Shown: piece by piece, positions 35,901-47,249 of the stretch
Position numbering within the stretch: position 1 is the first letter of the stretch
How the letters are laid out: the number at the start of each line of letters is the position of its first letter
NCBI GenBank assembly: GCA_001692895.1
Contig: KV748230.1
Span: 496,001 to 560,000, forward strand
Direction: 5' to 3'
DNA: 64,000 bases
DNA from: Cenococcum geophilum 1.58
Lineage: Eukaryota > Ascomycota > Dothideomycetes > Gloniales > Gloniaceae
The notes under the pieces: generated by a model
Told to the model about the DNA's origin: nothing
Database searches by the model: none
What the model saw: the letters and a program-made list of their open reading frames with translations, nothing else
Program-made: the position numbers and the translations under genes

Positions 35901-38689
35901 TCTAAGAGTTAAATAGCAAGATTAGCAGTTTAAAGTATTAGTAGATAGTGGAGCAATAAGGAACTATATCTTATTAGCAGCAGTTAAAAGAATAGGGCTA
36001 CTATATAGGCAAAAAGAGCACCCTTATTTATTAGTAACGATTTTAGAAGATCTAATAGCCTATAAAGGAGGCATTATTAATCTTAAAATAGGACTAATCT
36101 AGATAACCATTAAAGGGAGATAAGTTAAGATGTCTTTTAATATATTACTATTAGGGAATAATAAGGCAGTATTAGGAATGCCTTAGTTATAGGAATATAA
36201 TCTAAAGATTAATTAGGTTATAGGTTAGGTTAATATTAGAGATACACAATAACATAAGATATAATAATAAACTAAGTTAGTATAGTACTAAGTTGGAGCG
36301 ATATATAAGGAAACTAATTAAGGATTAAGTTACGTACTAAAAAGATACTATAAGTATGGCAAGAAGCTATAGTCACTAGAAAGTGAAAAGCTATTAGATT
36401 ATATAGTATAGGACTATAAGATAGAGTTAAAACTAGGAACGAGTTTAAGGTTCTACCCAACTTATAAGTTAATAGAAAAAGAGTTATAGGCACTTAAGAA
36501 GTTTGTCTAGGAAAATCTTTAAAAAGGATACATTAGACTATTATAGTTATTAGCGGGATATCTAGTACTATTTATACCAAAGAAGAATAGAAAACTTAGG
36601 CTATATATTAACTATAGATAGTTAAACAGCATTACTAGGAAGGATAGGTATTCTTTACCCTTAATTAGCGAAATTTAAGACAGGATTAGTAACGCGTAAA
36701 TCTTTATAAAGATAGATCTAAGATAGGCGTACTATTAGATTAGAATTAAGGAAGGCAATAAATAGAAGGCAGCCTTTAGGTTAAAGGAAGGACTATATAA
36801 ACCACTAATTATACAATTTAGGCTTATAAACGCACTAGTAGCGTTTTAGAAGCATATTAACAATATATTAAGAGAATACTTAGATGAATTTATTATAGTA
36901 TATCTTAATGATATTATTATCTACTTAATAAGTAAGGAAGAACATGGGGAATACGTTAAATGGGTCTTAGAGAGACTATAAGAAGAATAGATGCTAGTAG
37001 CAATTAAAAAATGCAAATTCTTTACTAGGAAGACAGATTTTATTAAATTTATTATTAAACTAGGCTAACTTAGTATAGATCTAAAGAAGATTAAGGCTAT
37101 AGTAAATTGGCAAGAACTAGAAAATATAACACAGTTAAGGTTATTTCTAGGGTTCTGCAACTACTGCAAAAGGTTTATAGCTTAATAGTTAAAGAATATT
37201 AAGCCACTTACGAGATTAATAAAGAAGGAAGAACTATAGGCATAGGGAAAGGAATAAAAGGAACTGTTTAAGAGAATTAAACAGTTGTTTACCTAGGAGC
37301 CAGTTCTTAAAATCTATTAACTATAGTTAGAGACAGTAGTTAAAATAGATATATCAGACTATATACTAGGAGTATACTTTCTATAAAAATATAAAGATAG
37401 ATGGCACCTAGTGGTATATTATAGTTAAAAGATAATACTACCGGAACTGAACTATAACATCTATAATAAGGAGTTATTAGGTATAGTTGCAGTATTAAAG
37501 GAATAGAGATTATTCTTATAAGGCATAGAAAAACTATTTATAGTTAAGATGGATTATAAGAACCTAACGGGGTTCCTAATAATAAAAGAACTTAATTATA
37601 AACAAGTTAGATAGGCGGAGATGCTTATAGAATACTATTTTAAGATTTAGCATACTAAGGGTACAGAGAATGCACGAGCAGACGCTCTAAGTAGAAAGGC
37701 TAAACTATAAAATAATAAAAAGCCATTAGGGGCTTTGTTGTGAAGGGATATAGATAGATTAATTAGGTATAATTATCTAAAGATTACGGCAATATAAGAA
37801 GAGAAAACCCACAAATTACTAGAGAGTAATTAGATATAAAAGATCCTAGACGTATAAATAGAGGATCCAAACTTAGAGTAGTATAAAAATTAAAAAGCAA
37901 CGTATGTACCAAGATCTATTATAAAGGAGTTTATTAAGCCATTTTATAAAGGACTAACTTAAGGATACAACGGAGCTATAGGCTTAGTGTTAAGACTTTA
38001 AAAAGAGTATATTATTAATAGAATCTAGGGACTAGCTAGGTAAGTTATAAAAGAATATTTAGATTACTAAAGAAATAAACTAATAAGGTATAAGCTATAT
38101 AGAGGGCTATAACCTATTAAAATACCAGAGAGACTATAGGAGGTTATATTATAGGACTTTATTATTAAGTTATTAAAGTTAAGAAATCCTATTACCGGAT
38201 AAGATTATAACGCGATCTTAATAATAGTAGACAAGCTTATAAAGTAGGGATACTTTATAGCATATTTAGAAGAAATATTAGCGGAAGATATTGCTAGAAT
38301 TTATATTAAAGAAGTATTTATAAAATATGGAGTATTAAGTAAGATTATATCGGACAGAGATCTAAGATTTGTAGTAGTATTCTAGGAAGTATTCTTGCAT
38401 CGGCAAAATATGGTACCCTTTCAATGGCCTCAATGGTTGGTGGTTGACGCAATTGGCGCGCAGTTGAGGTCATTTGGCAACTCGACCGACTAGCCTATGT
38501 CGTGTTTTTTTGACACGCAGCCTGCCAGCAATCTGCGCATTTGGCAACCATAATTATATTTACCTCTTTTATACTAATAGCATATTTTAAATAAATAAAA
38601 GCTATTTTAAAGCTATTTATAAGGCTAGCAAAATAAATATTATTATTTTAGATAATTTAATATAATATAGCGATGGTTCTCTTCTACCT

Positions 38690-38998
38690 ATCTACTNTAC
38701 CTATTAACTTACCTACCTGCCTGCATNGCCTACCTATCTGCATCTACCTACCTATCTACATCGCCTACCTATCTATATCTACCTGTCTGCATTTGCCTAC
38801 CTATCTGCATCTGCCTACCTATCTATATTTACCTACCCGTTAGCATCTACTTACCTATCTACATCTGCTTACCTATCTGCATCTACTTACCTATCTNCAT
38901 CTGCCTGCCTATCTATATCTGCTTACCTATCTACATCTNCCTACCTGTCTACATNTACCTACCCATTAGCATCTACCTGTTTGTGCCTACCTGTCTGT
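38690..38998 (+). repeat. Tandem array 1: CTACCTATCTGCAT-type units
   Basis: Degenerate 12-16 bp units built on CTACCTATCTRCATCTGC, about 20 copies, with several Ns that suggest assembly trouble. The same array type opens the copy at 57.41-57.59 kb. Confidence 0.85.
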
Positions 38999-39049
38999 GC
39001 TACCTTAATTCGATCAATCGATCGAATCGTTTATAGTGTTGGCTGGCTA

Positions 39050-40190
39050 GTCGTTGTCGTCTGGCTCTGGCGACGGTCGTCTGGTTCTGGCGACGGTCGT
39101 CTGGCTCTGGCAACGGTCGTCTGGTTCTGGTAACGGTCGTCTGGCTGGCGACGGTCGTCTGGTTCTGGTTCTGGCGACGGTCGTCTGGCTCTGGCAACGG
39201 TCGTCTGGTTCTGGTAACGGTCGTCTGGCTGGCGACGGTCGTCTGGTTCTGGCGACGGTCGTCTGACTCTGGCAACGGTCGTCTGGTTCTGGTAACGGTC
39301 GTCTGGCTGGCGACGGTCGTCTGGTTCTGGCGACGGTCGTCTGGTTCTGGCGACGGTCGTCTGACTCTGGCAACGGTCGTCTGGTTCTGGTAACGGTCGT
39401 CTGGCTGGCGACGGTCGTCTGGTTCTGGCGACGGTCGTCTGGCGCTGGCAACGGTTGTCTGGTTCTGGCGACGGTCGTCTGGCTCTGGCAACGGTCGTCT
39501 GGTTCTGGTAACGGTCGTCTGGCTGGCGACGGTCGTCTGGTTCTGGCGACAGTCGTCTGGTTCTGGCGACGGTCGTCTGGTTCTGGCGACGGTCGTCTGG
39601 CTCTGGCAACGGTCGTCTGGTTCTGGTAACGGTCGTCTGGCTGGCGACGGTCGTCTGTCTGGTTCTGGCGACGGTCGTCTGGCGCTGGCAACGGTTGTCT
39701 GGTTCTGGCGACGGTCGTCTGGGCTCTGGCAACGGTCGTCTGGTTCTGGTAACGGTCGTCTGGCTGGCGACGGTCGTCTGGTTCTGGCGACGGTCGTCTG
39801 GCTCTGGCAACGGGTCGTCTGGTTCTGGTAACGGTCGTCTGGCTGGCGACGGTCGTCTGGTTCTGGCGACGGTTCGTCTGGCGCTGGCAACGGTTGTCTG
39901 GTTCTGGCGACGGTCGTCTGGCTCTGGCAACGGTCGTCTGGTTCTGGTAACGGTCGTCTGGCTGGCGACGGTCGTCTGGTTCTGGCGACGGTCGTCTGGT
40001 CTGGCGACGGTCGTCTGACTCTGGCAACGGTCGTCTGGTAACGGTCGTCTGGCTGGCGACGGTCGTCTGGTTCTGGCGACAGTCGTCTGGTTCTGGCGAC
40101 GGTCGTCTGGCTGGCGATGGTCGTCTGGTTCTGGTAACGGTCATCTGGTTCTGGCGACGGTCGGTCTAGTTCTAGCAACGGTCCTCTGCT
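39050..40190 (+). repeat. Tandem array 2: 20-bp minisatellite in ~76-bp higher-order units
   Basis: The basic unit is CGACGGTCGTCTGGTTCTGG (20 bp), with variants CGACGGTCGTCTGGCTCTGG, CAACGGTCGTCTGGTTCTGG and a 16-bp TAACGGTCGTCTGGCTGG-type unit that alternate in a ~76-bp higher-order pattern. There are roughly 55-60 units. Because 20 is not a multiple of 3 and the unit lacks stops, several frames on both strands stay open for hundreds of codons, including a 577-codon minus-strand frame (39000-40733). Confidence 0.95.
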
Positions 40191-40309
40191 GGCCGTCTGG
40201 TGCCTCCCTAAGTAGGGAGGATATAAAGAAGGAAGGAAGGTAAAAAATAAGGTGGTTACATAGGGTAGAGGCACGTGTAGAGCTATCGGGAATATAGCGG
40301 ACCCGATGC

Positions 40310-40735
40310 AGAGCTTCGTGTAGAGCCTCTGTACGCAGAGCTTCGCGCAGAGCCTCGTGCAGAGCCTCTGTACGCAGAGCTTCTCGCAGAGCCTCGTGCA
40401 GAGCCTCTGTACGCAGATTGCGCAGAGCCTCGCGCAGAGCCTCGTGCAGAGCCTCGTGCAGAGCTTCGTGCAGAGCTTCGTGCAGAGCTCGTTGCAGAGC
40501 TTCGTGCAGAGCTTCGTGCAAGAGCTTCGTGCAGAGCTTCGTGCAGAGCTTCGTGCAGAGCTTCGTGCAGAGCTTCGTGCAGAGCTTCGTGCAGAGCCTC
40601 TGTACGCCAGAGCTTCGTGTAGAGCCTCGAAGAGCCTTATGCGAAGCTTCGTGCAGAGCTTTGTGCAGAGCCTTATGCGCAGAGCTCTTCGTGCAGAGCT
40701 CTGTACACGCAGAGCTTCGTGTAGAGCCTCCAAGT
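40310..40735 (+). repeat. Tandem array 3: 12-bp GTGCAGAGCTTC units
   Basis: Perfect and near-perfect 12-bp units, mixed with longer CTCTGTACGCAGAG-containing units. Read on the minus strand they give HEAL repeats, but frames are interchangeable, so no protein is called. Confidence 0.93.
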
Positions 40736-40904
40736 AATAAAGACTATAAGATTGTATGAGGATTGTATAAGATATATATATAAGATTGTATAAGGATTAT
40801 AATATATAATAGTTATAAATAATATAGTATATAACTTTACTTATATCCCTTACGTATCGCACGTAAGAATATACAGTTAGCTTTTAAAGTTGTTAAGTAG
40901 TTAC

Positions 40905-41275
40905 TACATATAAGTTAGTTAAATATAATATTAAGTAGGTCAATTGCGTATTAAGTTAGTTAAATTACATATTAAGTAGTTAACTGCGTATCGAGTTATT
41001 AAATTACATATTAAGTAGGTTAACTGCGTGTTAAGTTAGTTAAATTGCATGTTAAGTAGGTCAACTACGTGTTAAGTAGTTAAATTGCATGTTAAGTAGG
41101 TCAACTGCGTGTTGAGTTAGTTAATTGCATGTTAAGTAGGTTAACTGCGTATTAAGTTAGTTAAATTGTATATTAAGTAGGTTAACTACGTGTCGAGTTA
41201 GTCAAATTGTATGTCAATTGGTCAATTGCGTGTTAAGTTGGTTAATTGCATGTCAAGTTGGTCAAATTGCATGTT
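40905..41275 (+). repeat. Tandem array 4: ~38-41-bp units
   Basis: About nine degenerate units alternate TTAAGTAGGTCAACTGCGTG and TTAAGTTAGTTAAATTGCAT. AT-rich, apparently partly RIP-affected. Confidence 0.88.
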
Positions 41276-42873
41276 ATTACGCGAAACGCGAAAAACCAAA
41301 GTCTACTTGAATCTCATCCTGCGAATATTTCCCGATGTGGTAGAGTAAGGATTTAAGCAGTAACTTCTACCGTATATTATCTATAGACAGACGTTAAATG
41401 GAAAGATTAAATTAGATACTAGAATAGTATCTAAGGCATTATAATTATATATAGAATAATTAGGTATTACTATTACTAGTTATATAGTTTATATACAATA
41501 TAACACTATAAGAAGAAATGGGCACGTTACTATTTAAGGCAAATTATGGATATAAGCTAAGGACCTTATTATTGCTATATTAAGTAAAGAAGATAAATAG
41601 CACAGCTAAGCAAAGAATAAAGAGTTTAATAAATCTTTATGCAGACCTTATAGAAACAGCTAAGGTAGTATAGTAAAGAATAAAAAGGTACTATAATGCT
41701 AAGAGATTTAAGGGACTAGATCTTAAGGAGGGAGATAAAGTATAGCTACTATACAAAAATTTTAAAAGTTAATAACTAAGTAAGAAGTTAGACCACGTTA
41801 GACTAGGACCTTTTAAAATTATATAAAGAATTTTATTAGTTATATTTAAGTTAAACCTATTAGCTAGGATAAAGATCTACCCTATATAGCATATTGTAAT
41901 GCTAGAGCTAGCATACGGGAATATTAAGCCACTGGTTTATAAAGTAGACATATATAGAGGATAAGAGGAAGACAAATAGTAAGTTTTAAAGATCATTAGT
42001 TATAAGGACGTAGACGATAAAATATAGTATAAAGTAAAGTGGATAGGCTACGACAAGACTACCTAGGAGCCACTAGAGAACTTAAAAAAACGCTATAGAA
42101 AAGGTACAGGAGTATTAGAAGAGAAAAGGTTAGACAATATTAATAAAGGGGAATCGCTAAAGAATAAGTCACCTAAGGGGGACCTAGGAAGAGCGACTGC
42201 CAAACTACTTAGAGTTATTTCCTTCTTTGTTAGAAGAGAATCCGTTCTTTTATCGCTAAGTTCCTATAAACCTTATTCTATAAGTTTCTACTCCTTAAAA
42301 TAGACCTTCTCGCGAACTTTTTTAAGACGAATTAACTAAGTAGATATAGCAAGACGAGAATTAAAAGCCCGTTGTTAAGCATTAGCGGCCTCCTTTTTAG
42401 CGTCGCGTAAATGATAAAGTTCCGCTAGGGCAACGGATAGGTTACTATTAAGCTTTATAGCAGTAAATTAAATATAAGACCCTATAATAAATTATTTAGG
42501 GAACTTAGAGACTATTAAGAGTTATAGGACGCGTATATTTAGCGTTAGAAGTAAAGCGAACATTATAGGATAATTAAACGTTTGCCTTAGTGCACTCTAA
42601 ATAAGAAAAGGGTTGTTAAGATAAAGGACTCGCTAACGCAATATAAACTAATCCCTCTTTCGTATAATAAGAATATAGAGATAGCATTATTTTACTAAGC
42701 GATAATATTACAGCAACAGTGCGGGCACGACGTTGCGCTTATAAAGAAGAAGAGGCTTTAGGTATTATAAGTAACAATATTAACTAAATTAATTAGATAG
42801 GTATTACACCTCTAGTAAATAACTTAGAGATATTAGGTATCTTTAAGGACAAAGATAGAGAGAAGGGAGATAG

Positions 42874-43276
42874 TATTATAAACGCTTTAAGTATAATGTT
42901 ATAACTACTTAAAGAAGAGTTAGAAGAAGCTAGTTAGTTAATATAGGCATAGTCTAGGATAAAACTCGTGGAACTATATAACGAAGAATGGTAAGTAAGT
43001 CACGTGATGTTATACGTAGTATATAATATATATAATACGTATAATATATATATTATATATAAAGAGGATTTTATAGGAGTACGGTTATATATTTAAGGAC
43101 CCTTAGTCCCTACCTAAATAGTTCCTTCCTTGTAATAATTCTTAGAATATAATTAGAGTTAATCTATTAGGCAACCACTCCACTAGTTATTATTATGTTG
43201 TTAACTTACTTGCAATACCTATATACCTAGCCCATTAACGAGTCCACCGTAGTTCCTACTATAAGGCTCCATTATA
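42874..43276 (+). repeat. 3' LTR of Gypsy A2
   Basis: 403 bp, same termini as the 5' LTR, preceded by a purine-rich tract (AGAGAGAAGGGAGATAG). Confidence 0.88.
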
Positions 43277-43281
43277 GATAC

Positions 43282-45090
43282 GCTCTTAAGCTCCCTTATA
43301 TATTTCCATCTTATATATAAATTCTTAACTAGATCTAGATCTAATTACTCTATAACCTTACCGTTTATAGGCTTAAACTTATATTCCTTTTACCAAAGCT
43401 TTTACGCAGCCTTAATTAATCGCTTAATTATACCCAAGTGGCGCTTATTAATTATTTTCTAGCTCTTATTAAGATAGGCCTTTTAAAGCGTTAAATTAAG
43501 TAGTAAAGCTGCCGCGTATACTAGAGTTTTATTAGTTAAGGTATAGTACTTATTAAAAGCAAACCACATCATTAAAAGAGACGCTAAGAGGTAAGCGTTA
43601 GAGGCGTACTCCTACTATATCTCTTTTATATATTTAATAAGGAAATCTATACTCTAAAGAACCTTATCTAGAGTTATTAAATCGCCTTCTAAGGCCTTTA
43701 TTATATCTTTAAACAGTAGCAGGATCGCAATCATCTCACGGATTATATCCTATTCGTCACAACTAAGAGTATTAGCACTTATCTCTTTATAATATAGATC
43801 TAGAAAGACTTAAATTATAGTCTTAAGTTTAATTGCTAACTCTAGCATAAAAAGCCATAAGTTCCACCTTATATTATTGTCGCGGTTTAGCATCTTTTTA
43901 GCTAGCTTTAAAAAGGCTTAATATCGCTTGGTCAAACGCCTTAGCCACACGGCGATATTATATATCTTACTCAGGGCTCCAATCTCTCGCCACTTCATCT
44001 GCGTGGCTTCGTCTTAGCTATACTTATATTCCAATTTAAGATATAGTTATTACTCCTCCCGCTAGAGTTCCTCTACTACTCAAATTGTAATTTTAACGGC
44101 TTTAGTATCTTTATAGAAAAGGAAGGCTTATACTATAAGGTTAATAATATAGCCAATGCAGCGGATTTAGTACTGCGTGGCGTTCTAAGTAGGGAAGCGC
44201 TTTTATAGAATTCAACAGAGCTTATTATTGCTGCCGTAATTATTACCTAAATTAGGTGTATTTAGTAGAGAACTTAATAGCAGGAGAGGCAGGAAGTAAA
44301 GCTTACTAGTAAGATATCCAATTTAACTCTTAAGAATCTCATACTCCTTAATTACCTTAATCATTACCTCTGCCTACTATTTACTTTCGTGCACCTCTTT
44401 ATACTCTCTTAACGCGATTATCACTTTTAATAGCTAATTAAGTTTATTTATAAAGTAAGCAGTAACTACTTAATAAGCTGTCTTATTTAGAGCTGTCTAG
44501 CAGTCGGTAGTAAAGTATATTTTTAACTTGGCTTTTTTAAGCCTTAACTTAATGCGATCCTTATAAATAATAAACGTCTTACTAATTAGGACCGGTATAC
44601 TCCTACGTAATTTATATAGAGGCCCACCCTTATTAGTTAATATATAGTTATAGATTTATAAAAAGGCTCTAAACTCTAGTCACTTAATAATTATATAAGG
44701 AAGATTTTGGGTAATAATTAAGTAAATAAGGGCATTTATAAAGGCCTTTTTATTAACTGCTTCTTATAGGATTCTTAACGTTTTTAGATCTTGCCTAGTT
44801 ACTATAGCTTTAGCCTGCTTATTAAACAATACGGTAAGTATAGCTTTAGTATTAATATTAACTTCAAATTGCTTTAGTTAAGTAAGGATTCTATATAAGT
44901 TTCTTAGGTAATAACAGAAAGCAGTAGCACTAGATAGAAATTTTATAACACCTTAATCTAAGCACCGCTTACAGTAGAAGAGCTCTTATTTAAATTTCCC
45001 TTTTACTAGTAAGCCCTTTAGAGCCTTATTAAGCGCGTATAACCAAAGAGCATCATCCTTACGCTCGCGCCGTCGTTTTATAGGTAGTGT
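43282..45090 (-). pseudogene. hAT transposase, N-terminal and central part
   Basis: Minus-strand coding sense beginning near 45.07 kb. A BED-type zinc-finger start (FYCKRCLD, about 44.97 kb) is followed by a long middle region. Near 43.50-43.63 kb comes the segment EYASNAYLLASLLMMWFAFN then KYYTLTNKTLVYAAALL, typical of the helical stretch before the C-terminal domain in fungal hAT transposases. The gene continues at 22.6-22.85 kb after the insertion. Many C-to-T type stops. Confidence 0.8.
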
Positions 45091-45603
45091 ACCAATCTCG
45101 TGGTAAGAATCCTCGCGGGCAGCCGTTACATCGTCAAACTCGCGCGAATCGTGATTACTTAGTGTTGAACTAGTAGTGTCTGCTTCTCGAGGTCTCTTTT
45201 AGGTGGTAGTTGGCTCGCAGGTATTAGCTTAGGGGGATATAGCTTAGGGAGTAGGTGGCGAAGATAAGGCAGATTAGTAGTAAATAAAAGGGTAAGGGGG
45301 GTATCACGACGCGTTATATATGCTAGATCTTCTATAAGCCCGCACAGACGTATATTATATATATTTTAATTAGTTTAGCGCCAGGCACGGATATCTAGAG
45401 CACCCCTGGCGATAATCGCCAAAATCCAGTTCTTAACACCAAGTCTCTATCACCACTACATAGTGGTCTTACCGCGGGTGATTATATAGTTATATCTACA
45501 TAACATAATCACTAGGTGCGATTATAATTAGGTTAGTTATGTTCCTATATAATACAACATAATCGTAACTAACTAACTGATTATTGCCATCACTACCTAC
45601 TTG

Positions 45604-46857
45604 TAATGGCTAAGTGCAGAGGCGATAGTAGGGAGCCGTCGCAGCGCGTATAGTGCACTGTCGTTGCGGCTCTGTGGTGTTGAGCCCACGACGTGTACGA
45701 AGCACCGCCCTTAATAACACCAGAAGTCTTCCTGCCCCCGCTTAGGGTTCCCGTTCTACTATCTAGGGGGGCAACCAATTAATAGAAACTAGGATATGAA
45801 AACTACCTAACGTATAACTACCTAGCTCGTAGCTAGGGCCGAAACTGGTCTTATTAAGCTAGCGGATATAGACGTGTCCTAAGCGTACGATAGAACACCC
45901 TTAGGCTTATACTAGCTCTAAGATCATAATAGGAACACGGTAAAGGCGTAGGGAACCTCTTCTTATAAGAACTTATTAAGGTTAACGCGTTATAAACACC
46001 TTATATAAAACTTATTAAGGCCTTAAGGCTACCATAAAGAACTTATTAAAGCCCCTTTATAAGGGCTTATCTAGTATAACTAGGTAACTTAAAAGAGGGT
46101 CTTAATAGGCGTAGTACGCGCGACCTAGATAGTAATAGTAATAGCGATAGCAACTAGATGGCTTAACGAGGTAGGTTACCGTAAGTAGTAATACGGGTAA
46201 AGCTCTAGGTAGTAGAAATATAGGCTAGCTTTAACGGCCCTATAGCATTAAGGGTGACTTATAAGAGGGTTTTAATAGGTATAGTATACGTAACCTAATA
46301 TATATATATATATATATAAAGAGGAGGCTCTAGAGGAAATATAGGTAGTTAGATAAGAACTTAATAGTTAGAGATATAGGCTAGCTTATAAAGAAGGGGG
46401 ATATAAGCTTAGTTAGTAGAATAGGGTAGAGTAGGTCGCCTAATATAGAATCTAATCTATAGCCCGTTTTACAAGATATAGTCGGCCTATTATAAGGGGA
46501 CTTCTATAGGTAACGCGAAACGGGAGCTAGTAGTATATAGGGTATTACGCCCCTATATTACTACTAGCCTCCTATAGAGCGTAGTACGTAGTAGCTACTA
46601 CTAGTTTTAAGGACCTTGCCCCTTAACTAGGCTCCAACCCTTAGTATACCTAGTAGGTAGATAGGATTACGTTTTAGCTAAACAGACTACTACGTAGCTC
46701 GAGAGAACTTCAATACAGAGTGCGATAGTGCAGATGCTTCTATAAAGAACGTCAATTTAACTACAAAGCAAGACAAAGATTCGGCTGCCATTTCGGAACG
46801 AGGGTATACAATCTAGCTCTCGGAATATTATTTATTGTCTGTAACGTTTGCAGTCAA
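45604..46857. other. Decayed repeat DNA, no gene assigned
   Basis: AT-rich. Contains short direct repeats (AAGAACTTATTAAGG near 45.97-46.05 kb; AGAGGGTCTTAATAGGCGTA near 46.10 kb and a variant near 46.27 kb) and a TA run at 46.30 kb. A 61-codon minus-strand ORF (45593-45778) is not convincing. Confidence 0.45.
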
Positions 46858-47249
46858 GGTTCCCTTGCAACGGTACAATTCGTCCTACTGTTATCGATAA
46901 AATTCAGCCGAATGGAACCAATTGAATTAAGTTGGGATGGGGGTCGCAGCTCGGCAAGGTCACGGAAAAGCTCAGCGAGGTCACAAAGTTCAACGGGGTC
47001 AGAACTTTAAGTTTGACTTTGTGACCCTGCTCAACTTCTAACCCTGCTTAGCTTCCGACCCCGCCGAGTTTATGCATATACAGCGCATATACAAATAAAA
47101 AATTTAATATATAGAATTTAAAGTATTTAAAGTATTTAATAAATAACAAATATAATAAAACACTTAATATGCATATGCAGAGCATATATATACCCTAGCT
47201 GTAGTATAAAATACGCAAGCTAAGTTATTAAAACATGGCCCGTGCATAC

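Larger units (their letters stand above)
38398..41337. mobile_element. 2.94-kb TIR element carrying four tandem-repeat arrays
   Basis: The insert in A2 integrase is bounded by CATCGGCAAAATATGG (38398 on) and the complement of CATCGGGAAATATTCG (to 41337). A1 has the uninterrupted site (near 5.98 kb), which fixes the borders; a TG repeat at the edges may be a 2-bp target duplication. After about 160 bp of unique left end (38.40-38.56 kb), nearly the whole body is tandem arrays of four unrelated units. No transposase is visible, so it is non-autonomous. A shortened relative is at 57385-57950. Family unknown. Confidence 0.75.
23002..43276 (+). mobile_element. Ty3/Gypsy chromovirus fossil A2, inside the hAT element
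   Basis: LTRs at 23002-23422 and 42874-43276 (about 400-420 bp), with a perfect GATAC target duplication at 22997-23001 and 43277-43281. Without guests it is about 8.0 kb, collinear with A1: gag from about 23.46 kb resuming after 32.98 kb, a zinc knuckle near 33.8 kb, protease near 35.94 kb, reverse transcriptase about 36.5-36.95 kb, RNase H and integrase to about 41.9 kb, and a chromodomain near 42.01-42.09 kb. Guests: Gypsy B at 23636-32977 and the satellite-bearing element at 38398-41337. Heavily decayed with many breaks; old. Confidence 0.93.
22322..45595 (-). mobile_element. hAT transposon split by 20 kb of nested insertions
   Basis: The left end is CAGTGATGGCAATAA (22322 on) and the right end is its complement, TTATTGCCATCACTA (to 45595). 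The target duplication is 8 bp: CCTGCTTG at 22314-22321 and CCTACTTG at 45596-45603, differing by one transition. CAGTG-type ends and 8 bp are hallmarks of hAT elements. Its own sequence is 22322-23001 plus 43282-45595, about 3.0 kb. The transposase is on the minus strand with its C-terminus in the left piece. Everything between 23002 and 43276 is Gypsy A2 and its guests. Confidence 0.92.

Noticed and set aside
39000-40733. 577-codon minus-strand ORF as a real repeat protein
   Set aside because: It spans two different minisatellites and a linker; other frames on both strands are equally open because the units lack stops. No conserved domain.
38398-41337. Helitron as the origin of the satellite-bearing insert
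   Set aside because: The ends are inverted repeats, not TC...CTRR with a 3' hairpin, and the insertion is not between A and T.
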